Below, piece by piece: positions 1 through 6,632 of a DNA stretch of 52,378 nucleotides. The DNA is from Phenylobacterium sp. Its GTDB lineage: Bacteria > Pseudomonadota > Alphaproteobacteria > Caulobacterales > Caulobacteraceae. A program made the translations under genes and the position numbers. The stretch spans positions 1 through 52,378 of the forward strand of contig JAGNIV010000025.1 of NCBI GenBank assembly GCA_018001015.1, in the 5' to 3' direction. Below the pieces are notes generated by a model, which was not told the DNA's origin, made no database searches, and saw only the letters and a program-made list of their open reading frames with translations. Each line of letters begins with the position of its first letter. Position 1 is the stretch's first letter.

Positions 1-2
1 GA

Positions 3-101
3 AAGCCCGCAAAGGTCGCCCTCGTCGCCATCGCCAGAAAGATCGTCGTCGCCGCAAACAGCATCATCAAGGCCAACCAACCCTGGCAGAAGACCCCTTG
101 A
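3..101 (+). CDS. IS110-family transposase, C-terminal 32 residues (partial)
   Basis: An open frame runs in from the left window edge and stops at TGA 99-101. The visible end is rich in Lys, Ala and Val and closes with the motif NSIIKANQPWQKTP, which resembles the C-terminus of IS110/IS116/IS902-type DEDD transposases. The catalytic domain lies outside the window. Downstream (about 110-150) is a short GC-rich stretch containing CGGCCGGGATGACG that resembles one arm of the palindromic repeats common in these genomes. IS110 elements often insert into such sites, so this may be the target, but only one side is visible. Confidence 0.6.
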   Translation, partial: KPAKVALVAIARKIVVAANSIIKANQPWQKTP

Positions 102-226
102 CCCAACACAGTCGCCGGCTCTCCGCTCCGCTACGGCCGGGATGACGTGTGGAGTTTTTCTGGCGTGACCGGGGCGGCTGGCGGGCCTACCTCCAAACGA
201 TTGTTTGAAGTCATTTGAGGCCTGTC

Positions 227-1210
227 ATGACCACCGCCCGCCAGATCCACCTCGTCCGCCGCCCCAAGGGCAAGCCGGTGCTTGAGGACTTCGCCCTGGT
301 GGAGGCCCCCGTCGCCGACGCCGCCGAGGGCGAGATTCAGGTCACGGCCCTGCTGATGTCAGTGGACCCCTATATGCGTCCGCGCCTGGACGCCGATCAG
401 GCCCTTGACGCCCCGTTGCTGGGCGGCGGCATCGGCCGGGTCACCCAGTCGAAGAACCCCAAGTTCAAGGAAGGCGACCTGGTCCGCCACGGCGCCGGCT
501 TCCGCGAGACCTTCGTCTCCGACGGCCGCGGCGTCTCGGTGCTGCACCGCGATCCCGAACTGCCGCTCAGCGTCTACATGCACGCCCTCGGCGGCACGGG
601 CGTCACCGCCTATGGCGGCCTGCTGGGGACCGGCGCCCTGAAGGACGGCGAGCAGGTCTTCGTCTCCACCGCCGGCGGGGCCGTGGGCTCGGTCGTGGCC
701 CAGATCGCCAAGATCAAGGGCTGCTACGTGGTGGGCTCCACCGGGACAGACGAAAAGGCCGCCTGGCTGCGGGACGAGGTCGGGATCGACGCGGTGATCA
801 ACTACAAGACGGAAAACCTCGCCGAGGCCCTCAAGGCCGCGACCCCCAAGGGCATCGACGTCTATTTCGAGAATGTCGGCGGCGCACACCTGGACGCCGC
901 CCTGCCGCTGATGAACGTGCGCGGCCGCATCCCGGTCTGCGGCATGATCTCGACCTATAACGGCGACGGCGAAGGGGTGAAGAACCTGTTCTCGCTGATC
1001 TATGGCCGCATCCGCATGGAGGGCTTCGTGGCTGGCGACTTCCCGCACCTGAACGCCGACTTCCTGGCCGACATGACCGGCTGGCTGAAGTCGGGCCAGA
1101 TCAAGTACCAGGAGACCATCCTGGACGGCTTCGAGCGCGCGCCCGAGGGTCTGATCGGTCTGTTCGAGGGTAAGAACAACGGCAAGATGCTGATCCACAT
1201 CGCCGACTAG
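227..1210 (+). CDS. NADP-dependent MDR oxidoreductase (zinc-independent, CurA/YncB type)
   Basis: A 327-residue protein of the medium-chain dehydrogenase/reductase superfamily, leukotriene B4 dehydrogenase/curcumin reductase-like branch. These enzymes reduce the C=C bond of enones with NADPH. The N-terminal GroES-like part holds the family pattern SVDPYMRPRL (near residue 48), followed by a Rossmann domain with the nucleotide-binding loop STAGGAVGS (about residue 148) and YFENVGG further on. The zinc-binding cysteines of classical alcohol dehydrogenases are absent, as expected. The frame extends to a TTG at 215, but ATG 227 sits 6 nt after TTGAGG and is the better start. It appears to be a single gene. 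Confidence 0.85.
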   Translation: MTTARQIHLVRRPKGKPVLEDFALVEAPVADAAEGEIQVTALLMSVDPYMRPRLDADQALDAPLLGGGIGRVTQSKNPKFKEGDLVRHGAGFRETFVSDGRGVSVLHRDPELPLSVYMHALGGTGVTAYGGLLGTGALKDGEQVFVSTAGGAVGSVVAQIAKIKGCYVVGSTGTDEKAAWLRDEVGIDAVINYKTENLAEALKAATPKGIDVYFENVGGAHLDAALPLMNVRGRIPVCGMISTYNGDGEGVKNLFSLIYGRIRMEGFVAGDFPHLNADFLADMTGWLKSGQIKYQETILDGFERAPEGLIGLFEGKNNGKMLIHIAD

Positions 1211-1267
1211 AGCACGCCGTCCACCCCCCGGCCTGGCCGGGAGGTGGACGTCAGCGCGGTCCAACCC

Positions 1268-1954
1268 CTAGACGGCTTCCAGGCGGCGGGCGGCTTCCTC
1301 GGCCGCCTCCTGGCGGTCGCCCATGGCCCCGGCCATCATCGCGGTCACCGCGGCCAGGATCTCCGGCGGGGCGGTTTCGGGCGTGCCCGAGTTGAAGGGC
1401 GGGGCCGGGCTGTACTCCAGCCCCAGCTGCAGCGACTGGGCCAACGTGTCGCCGGCCAGCTCGGCCACCATGGTGAAGGCGAAGTCCAGACCCGCGGTGA
1501 CGCCGCCCCCGGTGATGATGTTGCCGTCCCGCACGACGCGGCCCTCGGTGACGATGACACCGAAGGGCGTCAGCTGGTCCTTCCAGGCCCAGTGGCAGGT
1601 GGCGCGCTTGCCCTTCAGCAGGCCTGTGGCCGCCAGGATCAGCGAGCCGGTACAGACGCTGGTGAGGTACTTCGCCCCGCTCGCCAGGCGCTTGATGTGG
1701 CTCATGAACGCCTCGTCCAGCATGGCCGCGCTGGTCCCGAACCCGCCGGGCACGCAGATCACGTCGCAGGCCTCGACCTTGGCCAGGTCGGCGAGGTTGG
1801 TGAAGGTCAGGCCGTCGGCCTCGATGTCGGCGCCGCCCATGGAGGCGACAACGATCTTCGCGCCCGGGATGCGGCACATCACCTGCTGCGGCCCGGTGAA
1901 GTCGAGATGCGTGACGCCCGGATAGAGCGGGAAGACGATGACGAGATCGGACAT
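1268..1954 (-). CDS. DJ-1/PfpI family protein (isonitrile hydratase-like)
   Basis: A 228-residue single-domain DJ-1/PfpI protein. The start LVIVFPLYPGVTHLDFTGP and the nucleophile-elbow region TSVCTGSLILA (Cys101) match the InhA/isonitrile hydratase and ThiJ-like subgroup. It is followed by GKRATCHWAW, a signature shared with GlxA-type regulators. Family members hydrate isonitriles or act as glyoxalases or chaperones; the substrate cannot be told from sequence. It is divergent from the GlxA-type regulator at 2039, with 84 bp between the starts. The regulator's sensing domain belongs to the same fold, so it may control this gene and recognise a related ligand (inference). Confidence 0.8.
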   Translation of the reverse strand: MSDLVIVFPLYPGVTHLDFTGPQQVMCRIPGAKIVVASMGGADIEADGLTFTNLADLAKVEACDVICVPGGFGTSAAMLDEAFMSHIKRLASGAKYLTSVCTGSLILAATGLLKGKRATCHWAWKDQLTPFGVIVTEGRVVRDGNIITGGGVTAGLDFAFTMVAELAGDTLAQSLQLGLEYSPAPPFNSGTPETAPPEILAAVTAMMAGAMGDRQEAAEEAARRLEAV

Positions 1955-2038
1955 GGCGGCGGTTCCCTGAAAGTTGACGGCCTCAGGGTGTCAGGCCTAG
2001 CGTGCGTCCGAAATGACAATCTTACCTCAAATTCAGCC

Positions 2039-2977
2039 ATGACCCGGAAGATCGGCGTCCTGATCTTCCCCGACTTCCAGCTGCTGGATGCGGCGGGGCC
2101 GCTGGGCGCGTTCGAGATCGCGGGGCGCTATGCGCCGGGCGCCTACAGCCTGAAGGTGATGGCCGCGGAGCCCGGCCAGGTGCTCAGTTCGGCAGGCGCC
2201 GGCATGGGCGCCGAGCCGCTTGATGAGACCGTCGACACCCTGGTGATCTCGGGTGGGATCGGGGCCAGCGCGGCGTCGAAAGATCCCACCACCAAGGCCT
2301 ATATCCAGCGGGTCGCCGCCACGGCGGCGCGGACGGCCAGCGTCTGTTCAGGGGCCTATCTGCTGGCTGAGGCCGGTCTGCTGGACGGCAAGCGCGCCAC
2401 CACACACTGGGCCCGCAGCGCTGAACTGCAGAAGCGCTATCCCAAGGTCCGGGTCGAGGCCGACCGCATCTTTGTCCGCGAGGGACCGATCTGGACCTCG
2501 GCGGGCATCACGGCGGGGATCGACCTTTCCCTGGCGCTCATCGCACAGGATCTGGGGGAGGATATCGCGCGCCAGACCGCCCAGACCCTGGTGGTCTATC
2601 ACCGGCGGCCCGGCGGCCAGTCGCAGTTCTCGGCCCTGATCGAGATGGGGGGCCAGGGCGGGCGGTTCGCCGATCTGCTGGAGTGGATGCGGGAGAACCT
2701 GAACGCGCCGCTGACCGTCGACCAACTGGCCGACCGGGCGGCCATGAGCCCCCGACACTTCGCCCGCGCCTTCGCCGCCGAGACCGGCATGACGCCCGCC
2801 AAGGCCGTGGAGCGCCTGCGCCTGGAGACGGCGCGCGAGCGGGTGGAGGCGTCCAGCGATCCGATCGACGCGGTGGCGGAGACGGTGGGGTTCGGCGATC
2901 CGGAGCGGATGCGCCGCGCCTTCCTGCGCGCCTTCGGCCAGCCGCCCCAGGCTCTGCGGCGCGCGGCGCGGGTGTAG
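2039..2977 (+). CDS. GlxA-type AraC family transcriptional regulator
   Basis: A 312-residue two-domain regulator. Residues 1-190 form a DJ-1/PfpI-like sensor (VLIFPDFQLLDAAGPLGAFE; pseudo-nucleophile SVCSG at Cys103; GKRATTHWAR). Residues about 215-310 form an AraC/XylS double helix-turn-helix (LADRAAMSPRHFARAFAAET, then AVAETVGFGDPERMRRAFLR). It probably binds the 84-bp intergenic region shared with the DJ-1 gene. The start is ATG 2039. A much longer upstream reading frame exists (back to about 1244), but it only runs antisense through the neighbouring gene. Confidence 0.88.
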   Translation: MTRKIGVLIFPDFQLLDAAGPLGAFEIAGRYAPGAYSLKVMAAEPGQVLSSAGAGMGAEPLDETVDTLVISGGIGASAASKDPTTKAYIQRVAATAARTASVCSGAYLLAEAGLLDGKRATTHWARSAELQKRYPKVRVEADRIFVREGPIWTSAGITAGIDLSLALIAQDLGEDIARQTAQTLVVYHRRPGGQSQFSALIEMGGQGGRFADLLEWMRENLNAPLTVDQLADRAAMSPRHFARAFAAETGMTPAKAVERLRLETARERVEASSDPIDAVAETVGFGDPERMRRAFLRAFGQPPQALRRAARV

Positions 2978-3097
2978 CTCGCAGCTTCCCCATGAATGAG
3001 GGACGCTAAAATTCGCCCTACCCCCGCATCGCCCCGGGATTGGGACCGCTGGGAGACGCCGCGGCGATCAGGTCGATGACGCTGCGCTCGACAAGCG

Positions 3098-4282
3098 TCA
3101 AGAGGCCGCGCCGGTGGCGGGCTTGGGGGCCAGATCGGCAGGCTTGGTCTGGCTGACCGGGGTCAGCTTGGCCTTGGGCGCCTCAGCCTTGGCGCCGGCC
3201 TTGGGCTCGGCGGCGGCCTTGATCTCGGGGGCGGACTGAGCTTCGGCGGTTTCCACCCCCTTGTGCCCGACGATCTCCGGCCCGGAGGTCAGGACGGCCG
3301 AGGCCAGGCGGAAGTCCGGTGACGGCGAGGCCGCCGGCATCGGCGTCAAGCTGGCATAGACCGTCTCACCAGGGGCCGGCTCTTGATGCACGGCCCGGCT
3401 GTCGGCGACATAGGTCGCCGGCGCGGCGCCACGACCGAAGCGATAGAAGACATGCGCCCCGACCTGGGCCACGCGGACCATGCTGCGTCCCCAGTTGGGG
3501 GAGACGCCGGTGGTGTGGAAGTTGGTGGCGTCGCCCACCGAGGCCATGACCCCGCCCGACAGGGCGCGTTCGGCGACATGACGGGCGCGGTTCCAGGCGA
3601 TGGACTCACGCCCCCCGCGCATGGAGCCGTCGCAGGCGAAGCTGAACTGGCAGCCACGGGCGCGGGCCGCGCCCTGGAAGACCACGCCGCAGACGCTCTT
3701 GGGATAGGCCGGGTGGCGCACGCGGTTCAGCACCACCTGGGCCACGGCCTGCTGGCCGACGGCGGTTTCGCCACGGGCCTCGAAATAGACGGCCTGGGTC
3801 AGGCATTCCAGCTCACGAGAGCTTTCCAGAACGCCGGCCATGCGGAAGGGGGTGACCGAGGGGACCAGGGGACCGGCGAAGGCGGCGCGCAGGACCACGG
3901 CCTGGGCCGGGTTGCGGTCACGCTTTTCCAGGCGCGCGGCGAGGATGGCCGATTGACGGTCGCGCTCGGCGTCGCCGGCCACGGTGAAGGGGTCATGGCG
4001 GCGCGCGACCGCCAGGATCCCAGGATCCATGTCGGCGGTTTCGCGTTGAAGAACAGACTCCGAGAAGCCGCCGGCGGCGGCTTCGGCCAGGCGAGCGGTA
4101 CGTTGGTGATCGGTGGTGGCGCGGGCCATCCCGCCGACCAGATAGGCAGCGCCGAGGCCCAGGCCCACGCCTGAACCCAGCAGCACAGCGCTGGTCAACG
4201 CACGCCAATCGGCGCGCGCCTGAGGTTTGGATAGCAAAGGGTGGTTGTCCCGTGTGGCGAGGGCGAAAGCGCCCCCAGACAT
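3098..4282 (-). CDS. Cell wall hydrolase, SleB/CwlJ family, membrane-anchored
   Basis: A 394-residue protein with a single N-terminal TM segment (about residues 28-50), a linker, and a SleB/CwlJ hydrolase_2 domain beginning near residue 158 (ELECLTQAVYFEARGE, with the Glu expected for lytic transglycosylase-type catalysis; then VAQVVLNRVRHPAYP, and CQFSFACDG). The tail of about 110 residues is rich in Ala, Pro and Lys and is probably disordered. The role would be peptidoglycan remodelling in the periplasm. The frame is open to 4504, but that would overlap the next plus-strand gene's upstream region. ATG 4282 (MSGGAFALATRDN) gives a sensible inner-membrane anchor. Confidence 0.85.
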   Translation of the reverse strand: MSGGAFALATRDNHPLLSKPQARADWRALTSAVLLGSGVGLGLGAAYLVGGMARATTDHQRTARLAEAAAGGFSESVLQRETADMDPGILAVARRHDPFTVAGDAERDRQSAILAARLEKRDRNPAQAVVLRAAFAGPLVPSVTPFRMAGVLESSRELECLTQAVYFEARGETAVGQQAVAQVVLNRVRHPAYPKSVCGVVFQGAARARGCQFSFACDGSMRGGRESIAWNRARHVAERALSGGVMASVGDATNFHTTGVSPNWGRSMVRVAQVGAHVFYRFGRGAAPATYVADSRAVHQEPAPGETVYASLTPMPAASPSPDFRLASAVLTSGPEIVGHKGVETAEAQSAPEIKAAAEPKAGAKAEAPKAKLTPVSQTKPADLAPKPATGAAS

Positions 4283-4523
4283 CGTTGCTGCTCGACGCCC
4301 CTGCCCTTGCTGGCGGCGTTCCGCGGCGGGCCTGCTCCTTACACGTCGGAAGACAGGCCATGGCGAAGTTGGGGTGCTTATGACCGGAAGACTCACGATT
4401 CGCAACCCCATATTGCAGCGCAGCATAAAATTGTCTGTGGATGAGCGGGCCCGGGACCGGCTTGGAACCTCTACCGTCGGCCGCCGTTCTTCCCGCCGAG
4501 ACACCCTGAACCGGAGCTATGTC

Positions 4524-4706
4524 ATGCGGAAAACCCTGAGCGTTCTTGCCATCGCGGGCATCGCCCTCACCCTGGCGGCCTGTGGCCACAACGTCGAACA
4601 GCGCGCTTCGACCGGCGCGATCACCGGCGCCGTGATCGGCGGGCCCGTGGGCGCGGCCGCCGGCGCGGCGGTCGGCACGATGGTCAGCAAGTCCGTCGAC
4701 AAGTAG
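4524..4706 (+). CDS. Small lipoprotein with a glycine-zipper segment
   Basis: A 60-residue protein with a lipoprotein signal peptide ending in the lipobox LAAC (Cys20). It is followed by an alternating Gly/Ala stretch (TGAITGAVIGGPVGAAAGAA) typical of glycine-zipper proteins that associate with the outer membrane. GGAG lies 8 nt before the ATG. A strong hairpin (4717-4739) follows the stop. Homologous small lipoproteins in alphaproteobacteria are annotated only as glycine-zipper or hypothetical, so no function is assigned. Confidence 0.75.
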   Translation: MRKTLSVLAIAGIALTLAACGHNVEQRASTGAITGAVIGGPVGAAAGAAVGTMVSKSVDK

Positions 4707-4716
4707 GTCCTGGCGG

Positions 4717-4739
4717 TGACCCCGCCCTCGGCGGGGTCA
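4717..4739 (+). terminator. Hairpin after the small lipoprotein gene
   Basis: A perfect 10-bp stem, TGACCCCGCC / GGCGGGGTCA, with a 3-nt loop CTC, starts 11 nt after the stop codon. There is no uridine run, so it may act as a transcript-stabilising hairpin or a weak terminator. Confidence 0.55.
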
Positions 4740-4815
4740 TAGTCCAACTGCGTCATGTGCGCGTACCCGCCCTGACTAGAGTCGCATTCAGAATGCGATT
4801 CTCGGGGGTCCGGAC

Positions 4816-4893
4816 GTGGGACATGTTTTTTTCGCCGTCATGACCCTGGTCGCGGTTATTGCGATCACGGTTCTGGGCGGGCATCCTCTCTGA
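4816..4893 (+). CDS. Possible tiny one-TM membrane peptide
   Basis: A 25-residue frame starting at GTG 4816 and ending 2 nt before the next gene's ATG. It reads as one hydrophobic helix (VFFAVMTLVAVIAITVLGG). A purine-rich GGGGGT lies about 7 nt upstream, and the tight spacing to 4896 would fit translational coupling. Short hydrophobic frames also arise by chance in GC-rich DNA, so the call is weak. Confidence 0.3.
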   Translation: MGHVFFAVMTLVAVIAITVLGGHPL

Positions 4894-4895
4894 CG

Positions 4896-5291
4896 ATGAA
4901 GCGCAGACTGCCCCTTGCGCTCCTGATGGCGGTCTGCGCCTCCGGAGCCCACGCCGCGCCGGCTTGGCGGGTGCAGCAGGCCTGCGCGCTGAAGCGCTAT
5001 CTCGGCGCCACCCCGGCCTTCGCCAATAGCTGGGGCCGTGACGCCGCCCAGGTCTCCCATGGAAGCGGCCCCGCCACCTCCGCCTGGCGAGCGGAGCCGG
5101 CCGTCCGCTTCAGCTATACCGCCGCCATGGCCTCGGGGCGCGCCTTCGCCGACCGGGCCGCCGATCTGCTGGCGCGCCGCGAGAAGATCACCCGTGATGA
5201 AGCGCTGCGGGTCATCGGCGCCGACCCCGGCCCCTGGCCGGAGGTCACCGCGGCCAAGTGTGACGCGCTGGAGCGGGGCGCCCTGCGCTAG
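4896..5291 (+). CDS. Secreted hypothetical protein
   Basis: A 131-residue protein with a Sec signal peptide (MKRRLPLALLMAVCASGAHA, cleavage after AHA at about residue 21). The mature part of about 110 residues has two Cys (QQACAL and AAKCDAL) that could form a disulfide. I do not recognise a domain. Codon use matches the neighbourhood. It lies just downstream of the possible tiny membrane peptide and is followed by a dispersed repeat. Confidence 0.65.
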   Translation: MKRRLPLALLMAVCASGAHAAPAWRVQQACALKRYLGATPAFANSWGRDAAQVSHGSGPATSAWRAEPAVRFSYTAAMASGRAFADRAADLLARREKITRDEALRVIGADPGPWPEVTAAKCDALERGALR

Positions 5292-5302
5292 GGCCTGACG
5301 GC

Positions 5303-5392
5303 CTCTCTTGAAGCCTGAATTCGGCTCCATGGCTTTGAAATCAGATCACGATTCAACGCTCAGACGGGTCCGCCTCAGCGCAGCGTGATCTA
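5303..5392 (+). repeat. ~90-bp dispersed intergenic repeat, copy 1
   Basis: This copy aligns almost base for base with the reverse complement of 36905-36992. The shared core includes GAAGCCTGAAT, TTTGAAATCAGATCACGATT and CAACGCTCAGACGG. The inner part is an imperfect palindrome bounded by AGATCACG and CGTGATCT, so the RNA or single strand would fold into a long hairpin. Both copies lie directly after a plus-strand gene (stops at 5291 and 36907). Confidence 0.75.
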
Positions 5393-5565
5393 GGGACGCC
5401 CGTTAAAGTCGCATTTCCGACTTCGAGATCCCCACGGCGGCGGCTGAATCCCCATTTCGGGCGAACTGTAAAGCTTTGTAAAATCCAAGTCCACAAAGGG
5501 GTTTTCACGGCCACGCTCTGGTAAGACGCCGTTAAGGATTAACCTCAACGCACGGTCGAACGCAG

Positions 5566-5922
5566 ATGACGGACATGGATGAAGTCGCCCTCGCGCGCCG
5601 CGTGAAATTCGCCAAGACCTGGAACATCAACCCGCTGGTGGCGGAGATCGTCGAGATCCTGATGGTCTATGGCGGCTCAGCCCACCGCAACCTGGTGGCC
5701 GAGCGGATCGCCATGCGTCGCACCAGCGAGCAAATCTCCGACGGTCTGAAGCGCCAGATCTTCGAGGCCTTCGACACCCATTGCGAAGGCGCCGCCAAGG
5801 CCAACCAACCGGCCCTGCTCTATCTGCCCTTCGGCGAGGGCTCTCACCGCTGGTCGCTCACGCCCGAGGCCCAGAGCTTCCTGGAGCAAGGCCCCTCCTT
5901 CCTGACGGCCCTGAGCCGTTGA
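5566..5922 (+). CDS. Conserved hypothetical protein
   Basis: A 118-residue soluble protein with no signal peptide or TM segment, consistent with a small winged-helix-like fold (VAEIVEILMVYGGSAHRNLV, then RTSEQISDGLKRQIFEAFDTH). I do not recognise a named family. The stop overlaps a possible start codon for the small membrane ORF at 5919. About 270 bp of upstream non-coding DNA, containing the dispersed repeat, separates it from the previous gene, so it probably has its own promoter. Confidence 0.65.
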   Translation: MTDMDEVALARRVKFAKTWNINPLVAEIVEILMVYGGSAHRNLVAERIAMRRTSEQISDGLKRQIFEAFDTHCEGAAKANQPALLYLPFGEGSHRWSLTPEAQSFLEQGPSFLTALSR

Positions 5923-6017
5923 CCCTCGCCGCCTTCGTGGTGAGGTTGACCACCGCCGTGGCGGGCGGGGCGTTCTGCCTCGGGGTCGTCGCGGGCCTGA
6001 CGCTGATCGGCGCCTGA
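5919..6017 (+). CDS. Possible small membrane protein (32 aa)
   Basis: The frame starts at TTG 5919, overlapping the previous stop by 4 nt, and encodes 32 residues. It is almost wholly hydrophobic (AGGAFCLGVVAGLTLIGA), consistent with one TM helix. The start overlap suggests translational coupling. No family is recognised. It is followed after 4 nt by another tiny hydrophobic ORF. Confidence 0.35.
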   Translation: MTLAAFVVRLTTAVAGGAFCLGVVAGLTLIGA

Positions 6018-6021
6018 CGCC

Positions 6022-6129
6022 ATGGCCCCGAGGTGGCGATTGTGGGTGTTCGGCCTGGCCCTGTTGGTGAACCTGGCGGCCTGGGTTTTCATTCTGCGCT
6101 CGGTGATCGCGCCCCTCGTGAGCGATTGA
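6022..6129 (+). CDS. Possible small membrane protein (35 aa)
   Basis: ATG 6022 opens a 35-residue frame, MAPRWRLWVFGLALLVNL followed by AAWVFILRSVIAPLVSD. This is a classic positive-inside single-span peptide: basic N-terminus, then about 20 hydrophobic residues. It lies in a 240-bp space that otherwise has no gene, between the hypothetical protein at 5566 and the lipoprotein at 6162, all on one strand. Its reality rests on hydrophobicity and context only. Confidence 0.4.
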   Translation: MAPRWRLWVFGLALLVNLAAWVFILRSVIAPLVSD

Positions 6130-6161
6130 CGCGGGCGCGGGCGCGCCGGAGAGTTGGCGTC

Positions 6162-6632
6162 ATGTCAGCCAAGCTTGTCCTGTCCATCGCCGCGATGACC
6201 CTCCTGGCCGCCTGCGCCACCCCGCCCCAGGTCGTGCGCAGCGGCGACCCCGCCTTCGCCAAGGGCAAGGCCCTGGCGCTGGCCGCCAGCCAAGCCACGC
6301 CGCTGGACAGGGCGCGACCCGACCAGGCCTCGGCCCTGGTGATGGCGAGGGCCGGCGGCCGCGCGGTCGAGCCGGGCGACGCCGACTATCTGATGCAGGT
6401 GGCCTTCAGCGAGCTTCCCAAGGGCGTGGGCGTGATGGGCGACGGCGACGGGAGCTGGCTGTCAGAGGCCCGCCGCCGGTTCGGAATGCGTCGCGCCGCC
6501 TATGCCGTCAGCATCACCGCCATTGAGACCAAGACCGGCAAGGCCGCGTTCTCCGCCACCGCAACCGAACCCGCCCACGGTGATCCGGCCAAGGCTGTGG
6601 ACCGGCTGGTGACCGCCGCCCTGGCCAACTAG
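6162..6632 (+). CDS. Putative lipoprotein (DUF4136-like)
   Basis: A 156-residue protein with signal peptide and lipobox (MTLLAACATPP; Cys19). The mature part resembles small DUF4136-type lipoproteins: an extended N-terminal region (DYLMQVAFSELPKGVGVM) and a C-terminal half with YAVSITAIETKTGKAAFSAT, as in proteins whose beta-strands report a ratio or rate of a substance. The family assignment is tentative. CCGGAGAG precedes the ATG. The last 4 bp overlap the convergent histidine kinase gene. Confidence 0.65.
   Translation: MSAKLVLSIAAMTLLAACATPPQVVRSGDPAFAKGKALALAASQATPLDRARPDQASALVMARAGGRAVEPGDADYLMQVAFSELPKGVGVMGDGDGSWLSEARRRFGMRRAAYAVSITAIETKTGKAAFSATATEPAHGDPAKAVDRLVTAALAN

Noticed and set aside
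1244-2038. Long N-terminal extension of the GlxA-type regulator (open frame back to 1244, 577 residues)
   Set aside because: The extra 265 residues are antisense to the DJ-1 gene and show low-complexity Gly/Arg/Gln content; ATG 2039 gives the normal family length.
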